A stretch of DNA of 64,000 bases from Cecembia calidifontis (GTDB taxonomy: Bacteria > Bacteroidota > Bacteroidia > Cytophagales > Cyclobacteriaceae). Both the position numbers and the translations under genes were made by a program. How positions within the stretch are numbered: the stretch's first letter is position 1; every line of letters starts with the position of its first letter. Location: assembly GCF_004216715.1 (NCBI RefSeq), contig NZ_SGXG01000001.1:3704501-3768500 (forward strand), given 5' to 3'. Shown here in pieces: positions 16,357 to 26,102 of the stretch. The notes under the pieces were generated by a model. It had not been told where the DNA came from and searched no databases. It saw only the letters and a program-made list of their open reading frames with translations.

Positions 16357-19300
16357 ATGAGAACACTTAATAAGCATTTTTTTCTTACAGTTTTTGGGTT
16401 GTTTTGTTGGCTTGCCTTTGGTAATGAAACTATGGGGCAAACCCCATTGATTCTTCAGGACTTAAATTTTTCTGAATGTAGAAGATCAGTAGAGGCTAGA
16501 GCTTCTGGAGGTCTTGCGCCATATACCTATCAATGGTCTTTCGAAGGAGAAATAGTTCAAATTGACAATAATTTATCAAGTTCTCAGTTTAGCTTGCTAA
16601 CAAGGGCACAGCCTGGAGTCTATACTCTTATTATTACAGATAATGGAGGTAGAGCACTAACCAGAAATATACCTTTCGTTGGAACTAGCAATTTTACACT
16701 CGATATTGAAATTTCAGAAATTTTCCAATGTGCTAATGAGACCTCCGCAAATATTACGGGAATAATAGAAGGTGGATTACCCCCCTATACTATACGTTTT
16801 TTTGATTTAAATGAAAACTTAGTTAGAACTGTTAATAATTTTCCAGGAGGTCCACTTAATTTGACTGGAATTCCAGCAGGCCAATATGTGGTAGAGGTAG
16901 AAGACGCCTTACTATGCATTGAATTAACTGAAATTGACATACCTGAAATTGATCCTATAATTCTCGAACCTGCTACTGGTGTAGGTACATTTCCCGAAAC
17001 TTGTGCGGCAAATGGGGGAATTTCATTTAATGCGCAAGGTTTTACCGGAGAGGTAAGGTTTAGGATCAGGCGGGCGAATGGTACTTATGTAAATGGATGG
17101 ACAGTGGCACCGGGTGGATTGATCCAATACAATCAATTGGTAGCAGGTAATTATGTTTTAGAAATTATCGATTTCTATAGAAATGAGACTTGTCCAGCTG
17201 AGTTAGATTTTTCCATAGGAAATGAAATTCTATTGGATTACACGGCCACTAGCACTCCCGTTACCTGCTTTGGTGGTAACGATGGAACCATTACTATAAG
17301 AGCAGACAGGGTTTTTATGGGATTTCCTTTCCCTCCTGCCAATATAAATGTAGATATCATCCGTCCCAATAACACAATTGCTGTCAACAATGCATCAGTA
17401 GCCATCGGTACTAACTCGGGTCAGCAAACTTTTTCAGGTTTTGGACCAGGAACCTACACCATAAGGGTAAGACATGGTGGTGTAAATTATCCTGAATGTC
17501 AACAGGAATTTACAGTAACCGTTGCCGCCCCTCCTTCCCCTATTAATTTGAGTACTTCATCTACCCCCCTAACTTGTTTTGGAGCCAATGATGGAACAGC
17601 TACCGTTAATGCATCCGGTGGCTGGGGAGGATTCTCTTACTTATGGAGTAATGGTGCTACTACTGCAACAGCCACCGGACTTGCCCCAGGCAACTATTCT
17701 GTGACAGTAACTGATTCCGAAGGATGTACTTCTGTGGCTAATGTTAATGTGGTAGGCCCTCCATCCGCTTTATCTGCAAGTATAAATGGAGTTGTAGGAT
17801 TAACTTGTATCGGATCTAATGACGGTAGAGCCACAGTAACCGGAGTAACGGGAGGTTGGGGATCTTACACCTATTTATGGAGCAATGGTGAAACTACAGC
17901 TACTGCATTTAACCTTCCATCCGGATTAAATACTGTAACCATTAGAGATTCTGGAGGATGCGAACTGGTATTGACAGTTAATAACGGCGTACCTCCTGCC
18001 CCTACTGTAACTTCTTCACCAGTCAGCCCTTCCTGTTTTGGGGGTTCTGATGGAAGTCTTAGGATCCAAATTTCTGATCCCACCAATACTTACGCTGTCA
18101 CTACAAACGGACAGACCCTGATTGGAAATGATGTGACTTTTCAAAATCTCCCGGCCGGGGATTATTTTGTCAATATTGCTTATGATGGCGGGACTTGCGT
18201 GATTACCCATCAGGCAACCGTAAGTAACCCTCCACAGATTCAATTTAATACTCCCGTGATTAACCATATCTTATGCCATGGAAACGGAAATGGATCCATT
18301 ACAGGACTTCAAGTCACCGGAGGTACAGGAACACTAAGTTTTCAATGGCAGGTTAGAACTGGGACAAATTTTGTTGATATTCCAGGCCAGACAGGTTTGA
18401 ATATTTCCAACTTGGCAGGAGGCACTTACAGGATTGTGGTCAGAGATGCCAAAAATTGTATTGTTACAAGACAATTCGTTATTAATGAACCTGCTCCACT
18501 TGCAGTAAGCGGGCCTGTTGTGACCAATGTGGGATGTTTTGGAGATGCGACAGGTTCAGTTAGTTTCACCATATCAGGAGGTACGGCCCCATATACTTAT
18601 CGTCTCAACGGAGGAAGCCCGACAACCACCTCTTTGAATACGGTTACTATTACCGGCCTTGCTGCTTCCAATAATAATTTCATTGAGGTAAGAGATGCAA
18701 ATAATTGTCAGGTTCCTAACATAAACTTTGACATCACATCTCTGCCTGCTATTACAGTCACTAGTACCAATATTACGCCAGAAACCTGTGCCGGTCAAAA
18801 TAATGGATCTATCCAAATCGGATTTACAGGTGGAAGCGGTTCATTGGGTGTCCAATGGTTTAGGGCCGGTAATTTTTCTACTGTTTTATCCAATAATGCC
18901 TTACTTAGCAACAGTGGTCCAGGTGATTATGTCGCAAGAATTTTTGATTTGACCAATCCGAATTGTTTTATTCTACACAATGTAACCATACCACCAACCC
19001 CGGCATTGAGCCTTCAACTCAATGGACAGCCAACGAATGTTTCTTGTTTTGGCGAGTCAACTGGAGCAATCAATATAGCTGCAAGTGGAGGGACAGGTGC
19101 TCTCACCTTCCAATGGACAGGACCAAATGGATTTACATCCAATGTCCAAAATCTTTCGAATGTACCAGCAGGCCAATACAGTGTGAGGGTTACAGACGCC
19201 AATGGCTGTTTTAGAGAATTGAACAATATTTTGATCAGTCAGCCTCCTGGGGGAGTTCAGATCAATGTCTTAAATGTCATTGAGCCTACCTGTCATGATG

Positions 19301-22300
19301 CTAGCAATGGTAGAATTGAAATTCAGGCCGGTGGAGGAAATCCGGCCTATACCTTCAACTGGTTCAAAGAAAATAGCACAGGGGTTTTCTTACCCGTAGG
19401 ATCCAATTCTACAACCTTATCAAACATTGGCCCAGGAAATTATAAAGTGAGCGTTACAGATGCTAATGGCTGTACGAGAGAGGAAAACATTCCATTGGGT
19501 GCACTTGATCCGATACAAATTACTGTCACCAATATTGAAGATGTCTCCTGCCATGGCAGAAATAATGGAAGAATTTTTATAGAAGTAACTGGGGGCACTG
19601 GATTGTACTTTTTTAATTGGGATCATGGTTTTATTAACCAAAACCCAACAAACTTAAGCCCGGGAACTTATGCCGTAACCGTAAGAGATGCTAACGGCTG
19701 TGAAGCAAGGTTAGAAAACATAGTAATCAGCGAACCTGATCCTCTTGAAATTAATGTCCTGAGCACAGTTACTCCTTCTTGTGTTTTCGATGATGGTGCA
19801 ATTGAGGTAGAGTTTATCGGAGCATTGCCCGGAACTGCAACAAGCAGGTGGTTTAATGTTCAAACAGGAGACCTTATTGCCGAAAATACGACTTTCGTCA
19901 ATGGCCTTACCCCGGGCTTTTACAGAGTGGAATACAGTACAGGAGCATCTTGTACAGTTACAAGGATAATCCGTTTAAATGGTCCTACCTCAAAATTAAG
20001 ATTGATTCTGGATTCGGATGATGCGAGCTGTCCTGGCGAACCTGGTTTACTAAATTTTACTGCAATCGGAGGTGTTCCAAGTTATTCCTTCCAAATATTC
20101 CTTGGGGGTATCTGGCAGCCAATCACACCTGCAATAATGACATCCCTTACTGTAGGAAATTATGATGTCAGAGTTACAGACAGTGCTGGTTGTGAAGATA
20201 TTGGAAGCATTACCATCAACGAGCCTGATCCACCTTTCTATACCGCTGAAGTAGTCCAAAATGTTTCCTGTTTCAATGGAAATGATGGAATAATCACTTT
20301 TGGTCTTTTTGGTAATACCTCAAGTATTCAATCGGTCCAATGGTTCAGGAGGGTAATTCCAACTGGATTTGTTCCTATTGATACCTCTGAATTAAACAAC
20401 CTTATAGCAGGCACCTATTTTTTCGAATTGACTTATGCCAGTGGCTGTACAATAATTTCAGAAGATTTTGTCATTACACAACCACCACAAATTGTCACCT
20501 CTCCCCTAGTTATTCAGCCACTTTGCGCTGATGAGACAGGTACTTTCAGACTTACCGTCAATGGAGGTGTTCCTGGGAAAACTATTCAGCTAAATTCCAC
20601 CAATGGCACCAGCAGGATCATTGAAAATGAAAATACAGGGGTATTTAATTTTGAAAACCTGGCTCCTGGAGATTATACTTGGTCAATAGAAGATCCGGGA
20701 TGCGGAATTACTTCCGGAGTATTTACCATCAATCAAATAATTAAGCCATCATTTACAGTCGCTTCCCAAAACGTCAGCTGTTTTGGAGACAATAATGGAA
20801 TAATCAACATTACCGGTACCACCTTGCAGCCTGGAAGAAGTTTTACTGTCCTGATCAACAATATTTCCCAGGGAGCGCTTACCACCTTTACCAATTTGGC
20901 TCCTGGAAATTATCAGGTAAGAATAGTAGATAACCTTGGCTGTCTCTCCGATCCGATCTTGGTTCAAATCTCTGGACCGGACAGACCTTTGGAAATCGTT
21001 AATTTCGAAAAAGAAGATGGGGAATGTTTTGGAACCCCAACTGGAAAAATTTCTTTTGGAGTTAACGGAGGAAGGCCATTATATAGAGCAGTTCTGACCA
21101 ATACAGCAGGCTTTTCAGCAGAGTTGGGCAACTTGGATAGAGATCTTACTTATGAATTTACAGGACTAGTTGCCGGACAATATACCTTAACCATATTTGA
21201 CAGGGATGATGTATGTCAGGTCATCAAGGATTTCGTCATCACACAACCTGACCTGGTTAATGTTACCCACAACAGTCCCCCAATCTCTTGTGAGCCAAAT
21301 CTGACTTTTATTAGTCTTAACATAACTGGTGGTCAATTACCTTATGTCATCACCTGGGAAAGATTTAATTTCACTACTTCAAGTTGGGAATTGATTCCTT
21401 TCAATGGACCGGAATTGGACAATATTGGACCAGGGTTATACAGGTACACCGTGGAAGATGGAAATGGCTGTAATCCTGTAAGTGAAGATGTTCTGATCAC
21501 TGCCCCACCGGCCTTCGAATTGACCTATACCAAAGGAGATATCCTTTGTTTTGGTGGTAATACCACCGTACAGCTTTCGGCAACTTTTGGCACAGCTGAT
21601 AATTTCTCTTACTTCGTTAACGGTAACCAGATTTTTGGTAACCAATTCACGGCAATTGCAGGAACTTACACAGCTTATGCCATCAATAATGCAACCGGAT
21701 GTAGGTCTGAAGATGTGGTAATCCAAGTAACCCAACCAGCCTCTCCATTGACGCTTCAAGGATTTTCGGCACAGAACCTTACCTGTTACGAAGGCAATAA
21801 TGGAAGGATTGCATTTACTCTCATTGGTGGCACTGCTCCTTATACCATCACCTTCCAGGGAAATACTTATACCGGGTTTGATGGAGAAGAGATTGTATTC
21901 GATAATTTGGCTGCCAACATCAATTACAGCTTTACCGCAACTGATGCCAATGGTTGTCCGGTATTGATCCCATCAAGGACATTGAGTCAGCCGACACCTT
22001 TACAGGTAAATGTTACCAATACCACTATAAATTGTGCTGGTAATTTTGCCCGTATCAATCTTCAGGTAACAGGAGGTTTGGCACCTTACCAGATAGATTG
22101 GGCCTACTCTGCGGACGGGGTTAATTTTACTACTAACCCAGGCTTCAATAATGCTACCCAATTAAACAACCTTATAGGTGGATATTACAGATATACCATT
22201 ACAGATCAAGGTTGTGAACCTGTGGAAGATGTAGTCTTTATCGATAGCCCATTACCGATTCAGGTTGTTCCTGAAGTGATTGATGTGGCTTGTTACGGAG

Positions 22301-24402
22301 AAAGAACCGGAGAGATTCATTTAAATATCACGGGAGGAACAGGGAATTACAGCATCCAATGGAGTAACGGTAGAATAGGTAGTTCGCTAACTGGACTAGC
22401 AGCAGGTACCTATACCGTATTTATTGTAGACCAAAATTCCTGTGTGGCATCAAGGACTTACACAGTTATCCAACCTGATGCCCCTTTGGAAGTGGAAGCT
22501 GACTTCAACAGTTTCTTCTGTAATTTCGATGATGAAATTTTCTTGGAGATTGACGTCAGAGGCGGTACCGCACCCTACACTTTCTCATGGTCCAATGGTG
22601 CCACCACTCAGAATTTAGTGGGGATTGAACCGGGAAGTTATACAGTAACCATCACTGACGCAGCTGGTTGTCAAATTCAAAGAACTTACGAAATCCCACC
22701 TAGAATTCTACCTTTTGAGGTAGAACTAACAGCCAGTCAGGTACTGTGCTCCCCAGGCGAGAGGGTACAAATATCAGCTACTGTTACAGGAGGTACAGGA
22801 CCCTATACCTACTTATGGAATACTGGAGCCACCACCCCTATCATTTCCAATTTAGGTCCAGGCACTTATACAGTGATTGTTACAGATGCAAATGGATGTC
22901 GGGCCCGGGAGTCAATAGAAGTGCTTCCTGCACCTAACTGGAGGTTAAATTTAGAAGCACTTAATCCTGTTTCCTGCTTTGGAGGAAATGATGGTTCTAT
23001 CCAATTGTCTTTAACTGGTGCAAGAGAACCTGTAAAAATAAGATGGAGCCATGGTGTACAAGATCAGCTCTTTGCCGGAAACCTCAGAGCAGGGACTTAT
23101 TCGGTCGAAGTTGAAGATGCTTTGGGATGTATCATCACATCATCATTCAATATAAGGGAGCCTGAGATTCTAAATTTGAATGAAGTAGTGGAAAATAGCC
23201 AATGCGCAGGTTCCAGAAACGGAAGTATTACCTTGAATATAACAGGCGGTAGTGCTCCTTATACTTTCCGTTGGTCACATGGCCCTAACAGTAGGAATTT
23301 AAGAAATCTTGGCCCCGGAACCTATTCAGTGATAGTTACAGACCGAAACGGTTGTTCTACTGCAGCTACCTACACCATTCTTGAACCGGAACCACTCGAA
23401 ATTACAAGTGATTTCTCAGAAGAACTTTCCTGTCATGGAGACAGATCCGGCTTTATCAATATTGGAATAAATGGCGGAATCCAACCCTATGAAGTTGTCT
23501 GGGCTGACGCTCCAAACCTGAACAGTTTATTTAGGAGTGATCTTCCCGCAGGAACTTATACAGTAAAGGTAACAGATGACAACGGATGTAGAATAGAAAA
23601 AACATTTAATATCCTAGAACCAGAAAGGCTCCAGGTTGATATTAAGACTTCTTTCATGGTAGACTGTGAAAACAAAGAATTGGTTGGGGTTGCCTGGGCT
23701 GAAATTACTGGAGGTAAAGGTGATTATAAGATTTTCTGGAATACTGGGGAAACTGATGTCAGGGAAGTTCTCTTTTACGAAGATGGAGAACTCTCTGTCA
23801 TGGTTTATGATGAAAATGGTTGCGTGGACGAAGCTGTTGTATTGGTAGAAATGCCATTGGCGTTTACGGATGCAGACTTCGTATACACTGTTATTTCAAT
23901 TGGCCAGGAAGGCGAAATTATTGTTGGTGACGAAGTCCAGTTCCTGGATAGAACCCAGGGCAATGTCATAGCCTGGGAATGGAATTTTGGAGATGGGACT
24001 ACCAGCAATGAACAAAACCCCATGCATACCTATACAAGGCCTGGAACCTATACTATTACTTTGATGACTTTCGATGCTTTAGGATGTATTTCCCAGACAA
24101 GTATTCAGGTAGAAGTTTTGGCATCCTACAGGATCATGGTCCCCAATGCATTTACTCCAAATGGAGATGGGCTTAACGATACCTTCATGCCTAAAATGAG
24201 AGGAATCGATGAGTTTGAAATGCATATTTTTAATAAATGGGGCGAACTGGTTTATTCCACTTTCAGCAAAGATGATTCAGGTTGGAATGGAACACTGAAC
24301 GGTGTCTTGAGTCCAAATGGTAATTATGTTTATAAAATAGTTTTCAAAGCCAATGATGGTGAAAAAGGAACACAAACAGGAGTATTCACCCTGGTTCATT
24401 AA
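16357..24402 (+). CDS. Giant SprB-repeat adhesin with PKD domain and T9SS type B C-terminal domain
   Basis: A cell-surface protein of about 2,681 residues. The start at 16357 (MRTLNKHFFLTVFGLFCWLAF) gives a normal signal peptide ending near MGQ; the ATG at 16291 would bury it behind 22 extra residues. After three degenerate N-terminal modules come about 27 repeats of 75-90 residues. Each opens with a Cys motif of the form (V/L/P)(S/T)CFGGNDG and ends with GTY.VTVTDANGC, the pattern of SprB repeats of gliding-motility adhesins. A PKD domain (WEWNFGDGTTS, about residue 2540) and a gliding-motility/CHU_C domain (PNAFTPNGDGLNDTF...FNKWGELVY, from about 2595) finish the protein. The last domain is the T9SS type B sorting signal, which typically needs a PorP/SprF partner; one is encoded next downstream. 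Repeats 11-12, 14, 17-18 and 20-23 have lost the FGGNDG motif. Its role in gliding or adhesion is inferred from family. Confidence 0.93.
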   Translation: MRTLNKHFFLTVFGLFCWLAFGNETMGQTPLILQDLNFSECRRSVEARASGGLAPYTYQWSFEGEIVQIDNNLSSSQFSLLTRAQPGVYTLIITDNGGRALTRNIPFVGTSNFTLDIEISEIFQCANETSANITGIIEGGLPPYTIRFFDLNENLVRTVNNFPGGPLNLTGIPAGQYVVEVEDALLCIELTEIDIPEIDPIILEPATGVGTFPETCAANGGISFNAQGFTGEVRFRIRRANGTYVNGWTVAPGGLIQYNQLVAGNYVLEIIDFYRNETCPAELDFSIGNEILLDYTATSTPVTCFGGNDGTITIRADRVFMGFPFPPANINVDIIRPNNTIAVNNASVAIGTNSGQQTFSGFGPGTYTIRVRHGGVNYPECQQEFTVTVAAPPSPINLSTSSTPLTCFGANDGTATVNASGGWGGFSYLWSNGATTATATGLAPGNYSVTVTDSEGCTSVANVNVVGPPSALSASINGVVGLTCIGSNDGRATVTGVTGGWGSYTYLWSNGETTATAFNLPSGLNTVTIRDSGGCELVLTVNNGVPPAPTVTSSPVSPSCFGGSDGSLRIQISDPTNTYAVTTNGQTLIGNDVTFQNLPAGDYFVNIAYDGGTCVITHQATVSNPPQIQFNTPVINHILCHGNGNGSITGLQVTGGTGTLSFQWQVRTGTNFVDIPGQTGLNISNLAGGTYRIVVRDAKNCIVTRQFVINEPAPLAVSGPVVTNVGCFGDATGSVSFTISGGTAPYTYRLNGGSPTTTSLNTVTITGLAASNNNFIEVRDANNCQVPNINFDITSLPAITVTSTNITPETCAGQNNGSIQIGFTGGSGSLGVQWFRAGNFSTVLSNNALLSNSGPGDYVARIFDLTNPNCFILHNVTIPPTPALSLQLNGQPTNVSCFGESTGAINIAASGGTGALTFQWTGPNGFTSNVQNLSNVPAGQYSVRVTDANGCFRELNNILISQPPGGVQINVLNVIEPTCHDASNGRIEIQAGGGNPAYTFNWFKENSTGVFLPVGSNSTTLSNIGPGNYKVSVTDANGCTREENIPLGALDPIQITVTNIEDVSCHGRNNGRIFIEVTGGTGLYFFNWDHGFINQNPTNLSPGTYAVTVRDANGCEARLENIVISEPDPLEINVLSTVTPSCVFDDGAIEVEFIGALPGTATSRWFNVQTGDLIAENTTFVNGLTPGFYRVEYSTGASCTVTRIIRLNGPTSKLRLILDSDDASCPGEPGLLNFTAIGGVPSYSFQIFLGGIWQPITPAIMTSLTVGNYDVRVTDSAGCEDIGSITINEPDPPFYTAEVVQNVSCFNGNDGIITFGLFGNTSSIQSVQWFRRVIPTGFVPIDTSELNNLIAGTYFFELTYASGCTIISEDFVITQPPQIVTSPLVIQPLCADETGTFRLTVNGGVPGKTIQLNSTNGTSRIIENENTGVFNFENLAPGDYTWSIEDPGCGITSGVFTINQIIKPSFTVASQNVSCFGDNNGIINITGTTLQPGRSFTVLINNISQGALTTFTNLAPGNYQVRIVDNLGCLSDPILVQISGPDRPLEIVNFEKEDGECFGTPTGKISFGVNGGRPLYRAVLTNTAGFSAELGNLDRDLTYEFTGLVAGQYTLTIFDRDDVCQVIKDFVITQPDLVNVTHNSPPISCEPNLTFISLNITGGQLPYVITWERFNFTTSSWELIPFNGPELDNIGPGLYRYTVEDGNGCNPVSEDVLITAPPAFELTYTKGDILCFGGNTTVQLSATFGTADNFSYFVNGNQIFGNQFTAIAGTYTAYAINNATGCRSEDVVIQVTQPASPLTLQGFSAQNLTCYEGNNGRIAFTLIGGTAPYTITFQGNTYTGFDGEEIVFDNLAANINYSFTATDANGCPVLIPSRTLSQPTPLQVNVTNTTINCAGNFARINLQVTGGLAPYQIDWAYSADGVNFTTNPGFNNATQLNNLIGGYYRYTITDQGCEPVEDVVFIDSPLPIQVVPEVIDVACYGERTGEIHLNITGGTGNYSIQWSNGRIGSSLTGLAAGTYTVFIVDQNSCVASRTYTVIQPDAPLEVEADFNSFFCNFDDEIFLEIDVRGGTAPYTFSWSNGATTQNLVGIEPGSYTVTITDAAGCQIQRTYEIPPRILPFEVELTASQVLCSPGERVQISATVTGGTGPYTYLWNTGATTPIISNLGPGTYTVIVTDANGCRARESIEVLPAPNWRLNLEALNPVSCFGGNDGSIQLSLTGAREPVKIRWSHGVQDQLFAGNLRAGTYSVEVEDALGCIITSSFNIREPEILNLNEVVENSQCAGSRNGSITLNITGGSAPYTFRWSHGPNSRNLRNLGPGTYSVIVTDRNGCSTAATYTILEPEPLEITSDFSEELSCHGDRSGFINIGINGGIQPYEVVWADAPNLNSLFRSDLPAGTYTVKVTDDNGCRIEKTFNILEPERLQVDIKTSFMVDCENKELVGVAWAEITGGKGDYKIFWNTGETDVREVLFYEDGELSVMVYDENGCVDEAVVLVEMPLAFTDADFVYTVISIGQEGEIIVGDEVQFLDRTQGNVIAWEWNFGDGTTSNEQNPMHTYTRPGTYTITLMTFDALGCISQTSIQVEVLASYRIMVPNAFTPNGDGLNDTFMPKMRGIDEFEMHIFNKWGELVYSTFSKDDSGWNGTLNGVLSPNGNYVYKIVFKANDGEKGTQTGVFTLVH

Positions 24403-24427
24403 TACCTTAAATCCGCAGGGCGGATTT

Positions 24428-24488
24428 AAAAAAAGCCGAAAAAGTGGCTGAATTTATTCAATTCAGGCTTTTCCGGCTCGTTTTTTTT
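24428..24488. terminator. Bidirectional terminator-like hairpin at the upstream edge of IS1380 copy 2
   Basis: Arms 24434-24454 and 24460-24478 (AGCCG...CGGCT ends) are followed by CG and eight T residues (24481-24488), with an A-run before the stem. It begins about 25 nt after the adhesin stop and should end transcripts coming from the adhesin gene before they reach the transposase and the SprF-like gene. Confidence 0.62.
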
Positions 24489-24527
24489 CACTTATTTAGA
24501 TGATACCACTCAAACTAGATAAGCGGT

Positions 24528-25835
24528 ATGAAAATTACGAATTCGACAGAAAAAATCACACCTTTCGGAGGTTTTAATTTTGTTTTTAACTCTTTCAAAA
24601 ATTCTGGTCTCCCAGAACTCATTGATAATCAATTGGGGGTTAGAGCCTTAAGGGGAGGGTTTTCATACAGTGACATTTTCGCCAATCATATGGCTATTTT
24701 CTTTAATGGTGGCGACTGTACTGAAGATATCAATGTTCACTTGAGAGACGCACTTGAACAGGTCCCTTCATTTTCAGTATGCAGTGCCGATACAATTCTG
24801 AGAGGTATCAAAGAGCTTGCTGTTGATACAGAACTCTTTATAAATCCGTCCAGTGGAGTAAGCCATGAATTTAATATCAATGGAAAACTCAACAGCTTGT
24901 TGTTAAAATCAGCTTGTAAGACCGGATTACTCAAGTCAGGTGTTGCTTACGACCTCGATTATGACAACACCGTCATTCCAACTGAAAAGTACGATTCAAA
25001 AAAGACATATAAACACGTCTATGGATATCAGCCAGGTGTAGCTTCCATAGCACATCCTGAATTTTCACAGGCCATTCCTGTGTACGTAGAGGGCAGAAAT
25101 GGCAACAGTCAGGCCAAATATTTGCAGGCTGATACACTTACACGCATGTTTGGGCAGCTTACCAATGAAAATATCCGTATCGGAAGGTTCAGAGCCGATT
25201 CAGCATCCTATCAGGAAGAAGTTCTCCGCACACTGGAAGCACATACCGAAAGCTTTTATATACGGGCAAACAGATGTGCCAAACTGGATAATATCCTTGG
25301 AAGTATAGCCCCTGAGAAGTGGCAGAAAATACGTTTGGGTGTACAGGAAATGGAAGTTACTGACCTATCCGACTACAAACCTTTCGGTAAAGACAGGTCT
25401 TACAGGCTGGTCATTACCAGAATCAGGCGTAAAGACGGGCAGGCAGATGTGTTTAGTGGAGATGCATTTACTTACAGGGCTATTCTGACCAATGAACATA
25501 CATCGTCCAATGAAGCTGTTGTAAGGTTTTATAACGCCCGGGGTGCAAGCGAACGCTTGTTTGATGTACTCAACAATGACTTTGGCTGGTCTAAGTTGCC
25601 CTGTTCGTTCCTTGCAGAGAATACCTCCTTTATGCTTATGACGGCTATGTATGCCAATTTTTACACCTATATCATTGGAGAGTATTCCAGAAAAGTTGAT
25701 TGGCTTAAGCCTACCGACAGGCTCAAGAAGTTTATCTTCAGATTTATCACTGTTTCAGCCAAGTGGATAAGAACGGGAAGAAGAGAAGTGCTCAAACTGT
25801 TCACGAGTAAGGATTACAAGCCGATTTTGAACTAA
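24528..25835 (+). CDS. IS1380-family transposase (copy 2)
   Basis: A 435-residue DDE transposase whose deduced sequence appears identical to copy 1 (1304-2611). The start is the ATG at 24528 (MKITNSTEK); an in-frame TGA lies just upstream at the variable leader block, which proves that the long form seen in copy 1 is not required. The frame is intact. Confidence 0.93.
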   Translation: MKITNSTEKITPFGGFNFVFNSFKNSGLPELIDNQLGVRALRGGFSYSDIFANHMAIFFNGGDCTEDINVHLRDALEQVPSFSVCSADTILRGIKELAVDTELFINPSSGVSHEFNINGKLNSLLLKSACKTGLLKSGVAYDLDYDNTVIPTEKYDSKKTYKHVYGYQPGVASIAHPEFSQAIPVYVEGRNGNSQAKYLQADTLTRMFGQLTNENIRIGRFRADSASYQEEVLRTLEAHTESFYIRANRCAKLDNILGSIAPEKWQKIRLGVQEMEVTDLSDYKPFGKDRSYRLVITRIRRKDGQADVFSGDAFTYRAILTNEHTSSNEAVVRFYNARGASERLFDVLNNDFGWSKLPCSFLAENTSFMLMTAMYANFYTYIIGEYSRKVDWLKPTDRLKKFIFRFITVSAKWIRTGRREVLKLFTSKDYKPILN

Positions 25836-26102
25836 ATTCAGATAAAAACCCCTCAGGAGCTCAAAAAATAAAGATTTACAGGGAAGAGGTATGCCTTTTC
25901 CATTAAAATTGAGGAAAAAAAACCGTCCATTTTATCCTCAAACCTAAAATCCATTGTCTCAAAACTATGAACACTCTTCAATCAAAGGGAAGAAATTCCC
26001 GAACTAGACCAAAAATGAACACAAACAAGCAGATTCAAATCTCCAAACTAAAATCCTGCGGATTTTAGGTAATAATTTAATTTTTAGGTAAAATATTCAG
26101 TT

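Larger units (their letters stand above)
24405..26069 (+). mobile_element. IS1380-family insertion sequence, copy 2 (complete)
   Basis: A 1,665-bp element bounded by CCTTAAATCCGCA and TGCGGATTTTAGG, with target duplication TAATA at 24400-24404 and 26070-26074. The duplicated target includes the adhesin stop codon TAA, so the insertion left the reading frame complete. It separates the adhesin from its SprF-like partner. Without the element the two genes would be about 30 nt apart. Apart from one extra base in an A-run near 25915-25922 and a 19-bp variable block in the leader, it matches copy 1. Confidence 0.93.

Noticed and set aside
17240..23650. Regularly spaced similar DNA segments resembling a repeat array
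   Set aside because: The periodicity (about 230-260 bp) follows protein SprB repeats in one frame; there are no short identical repeats with spacers, so it is not a CRISPR array.
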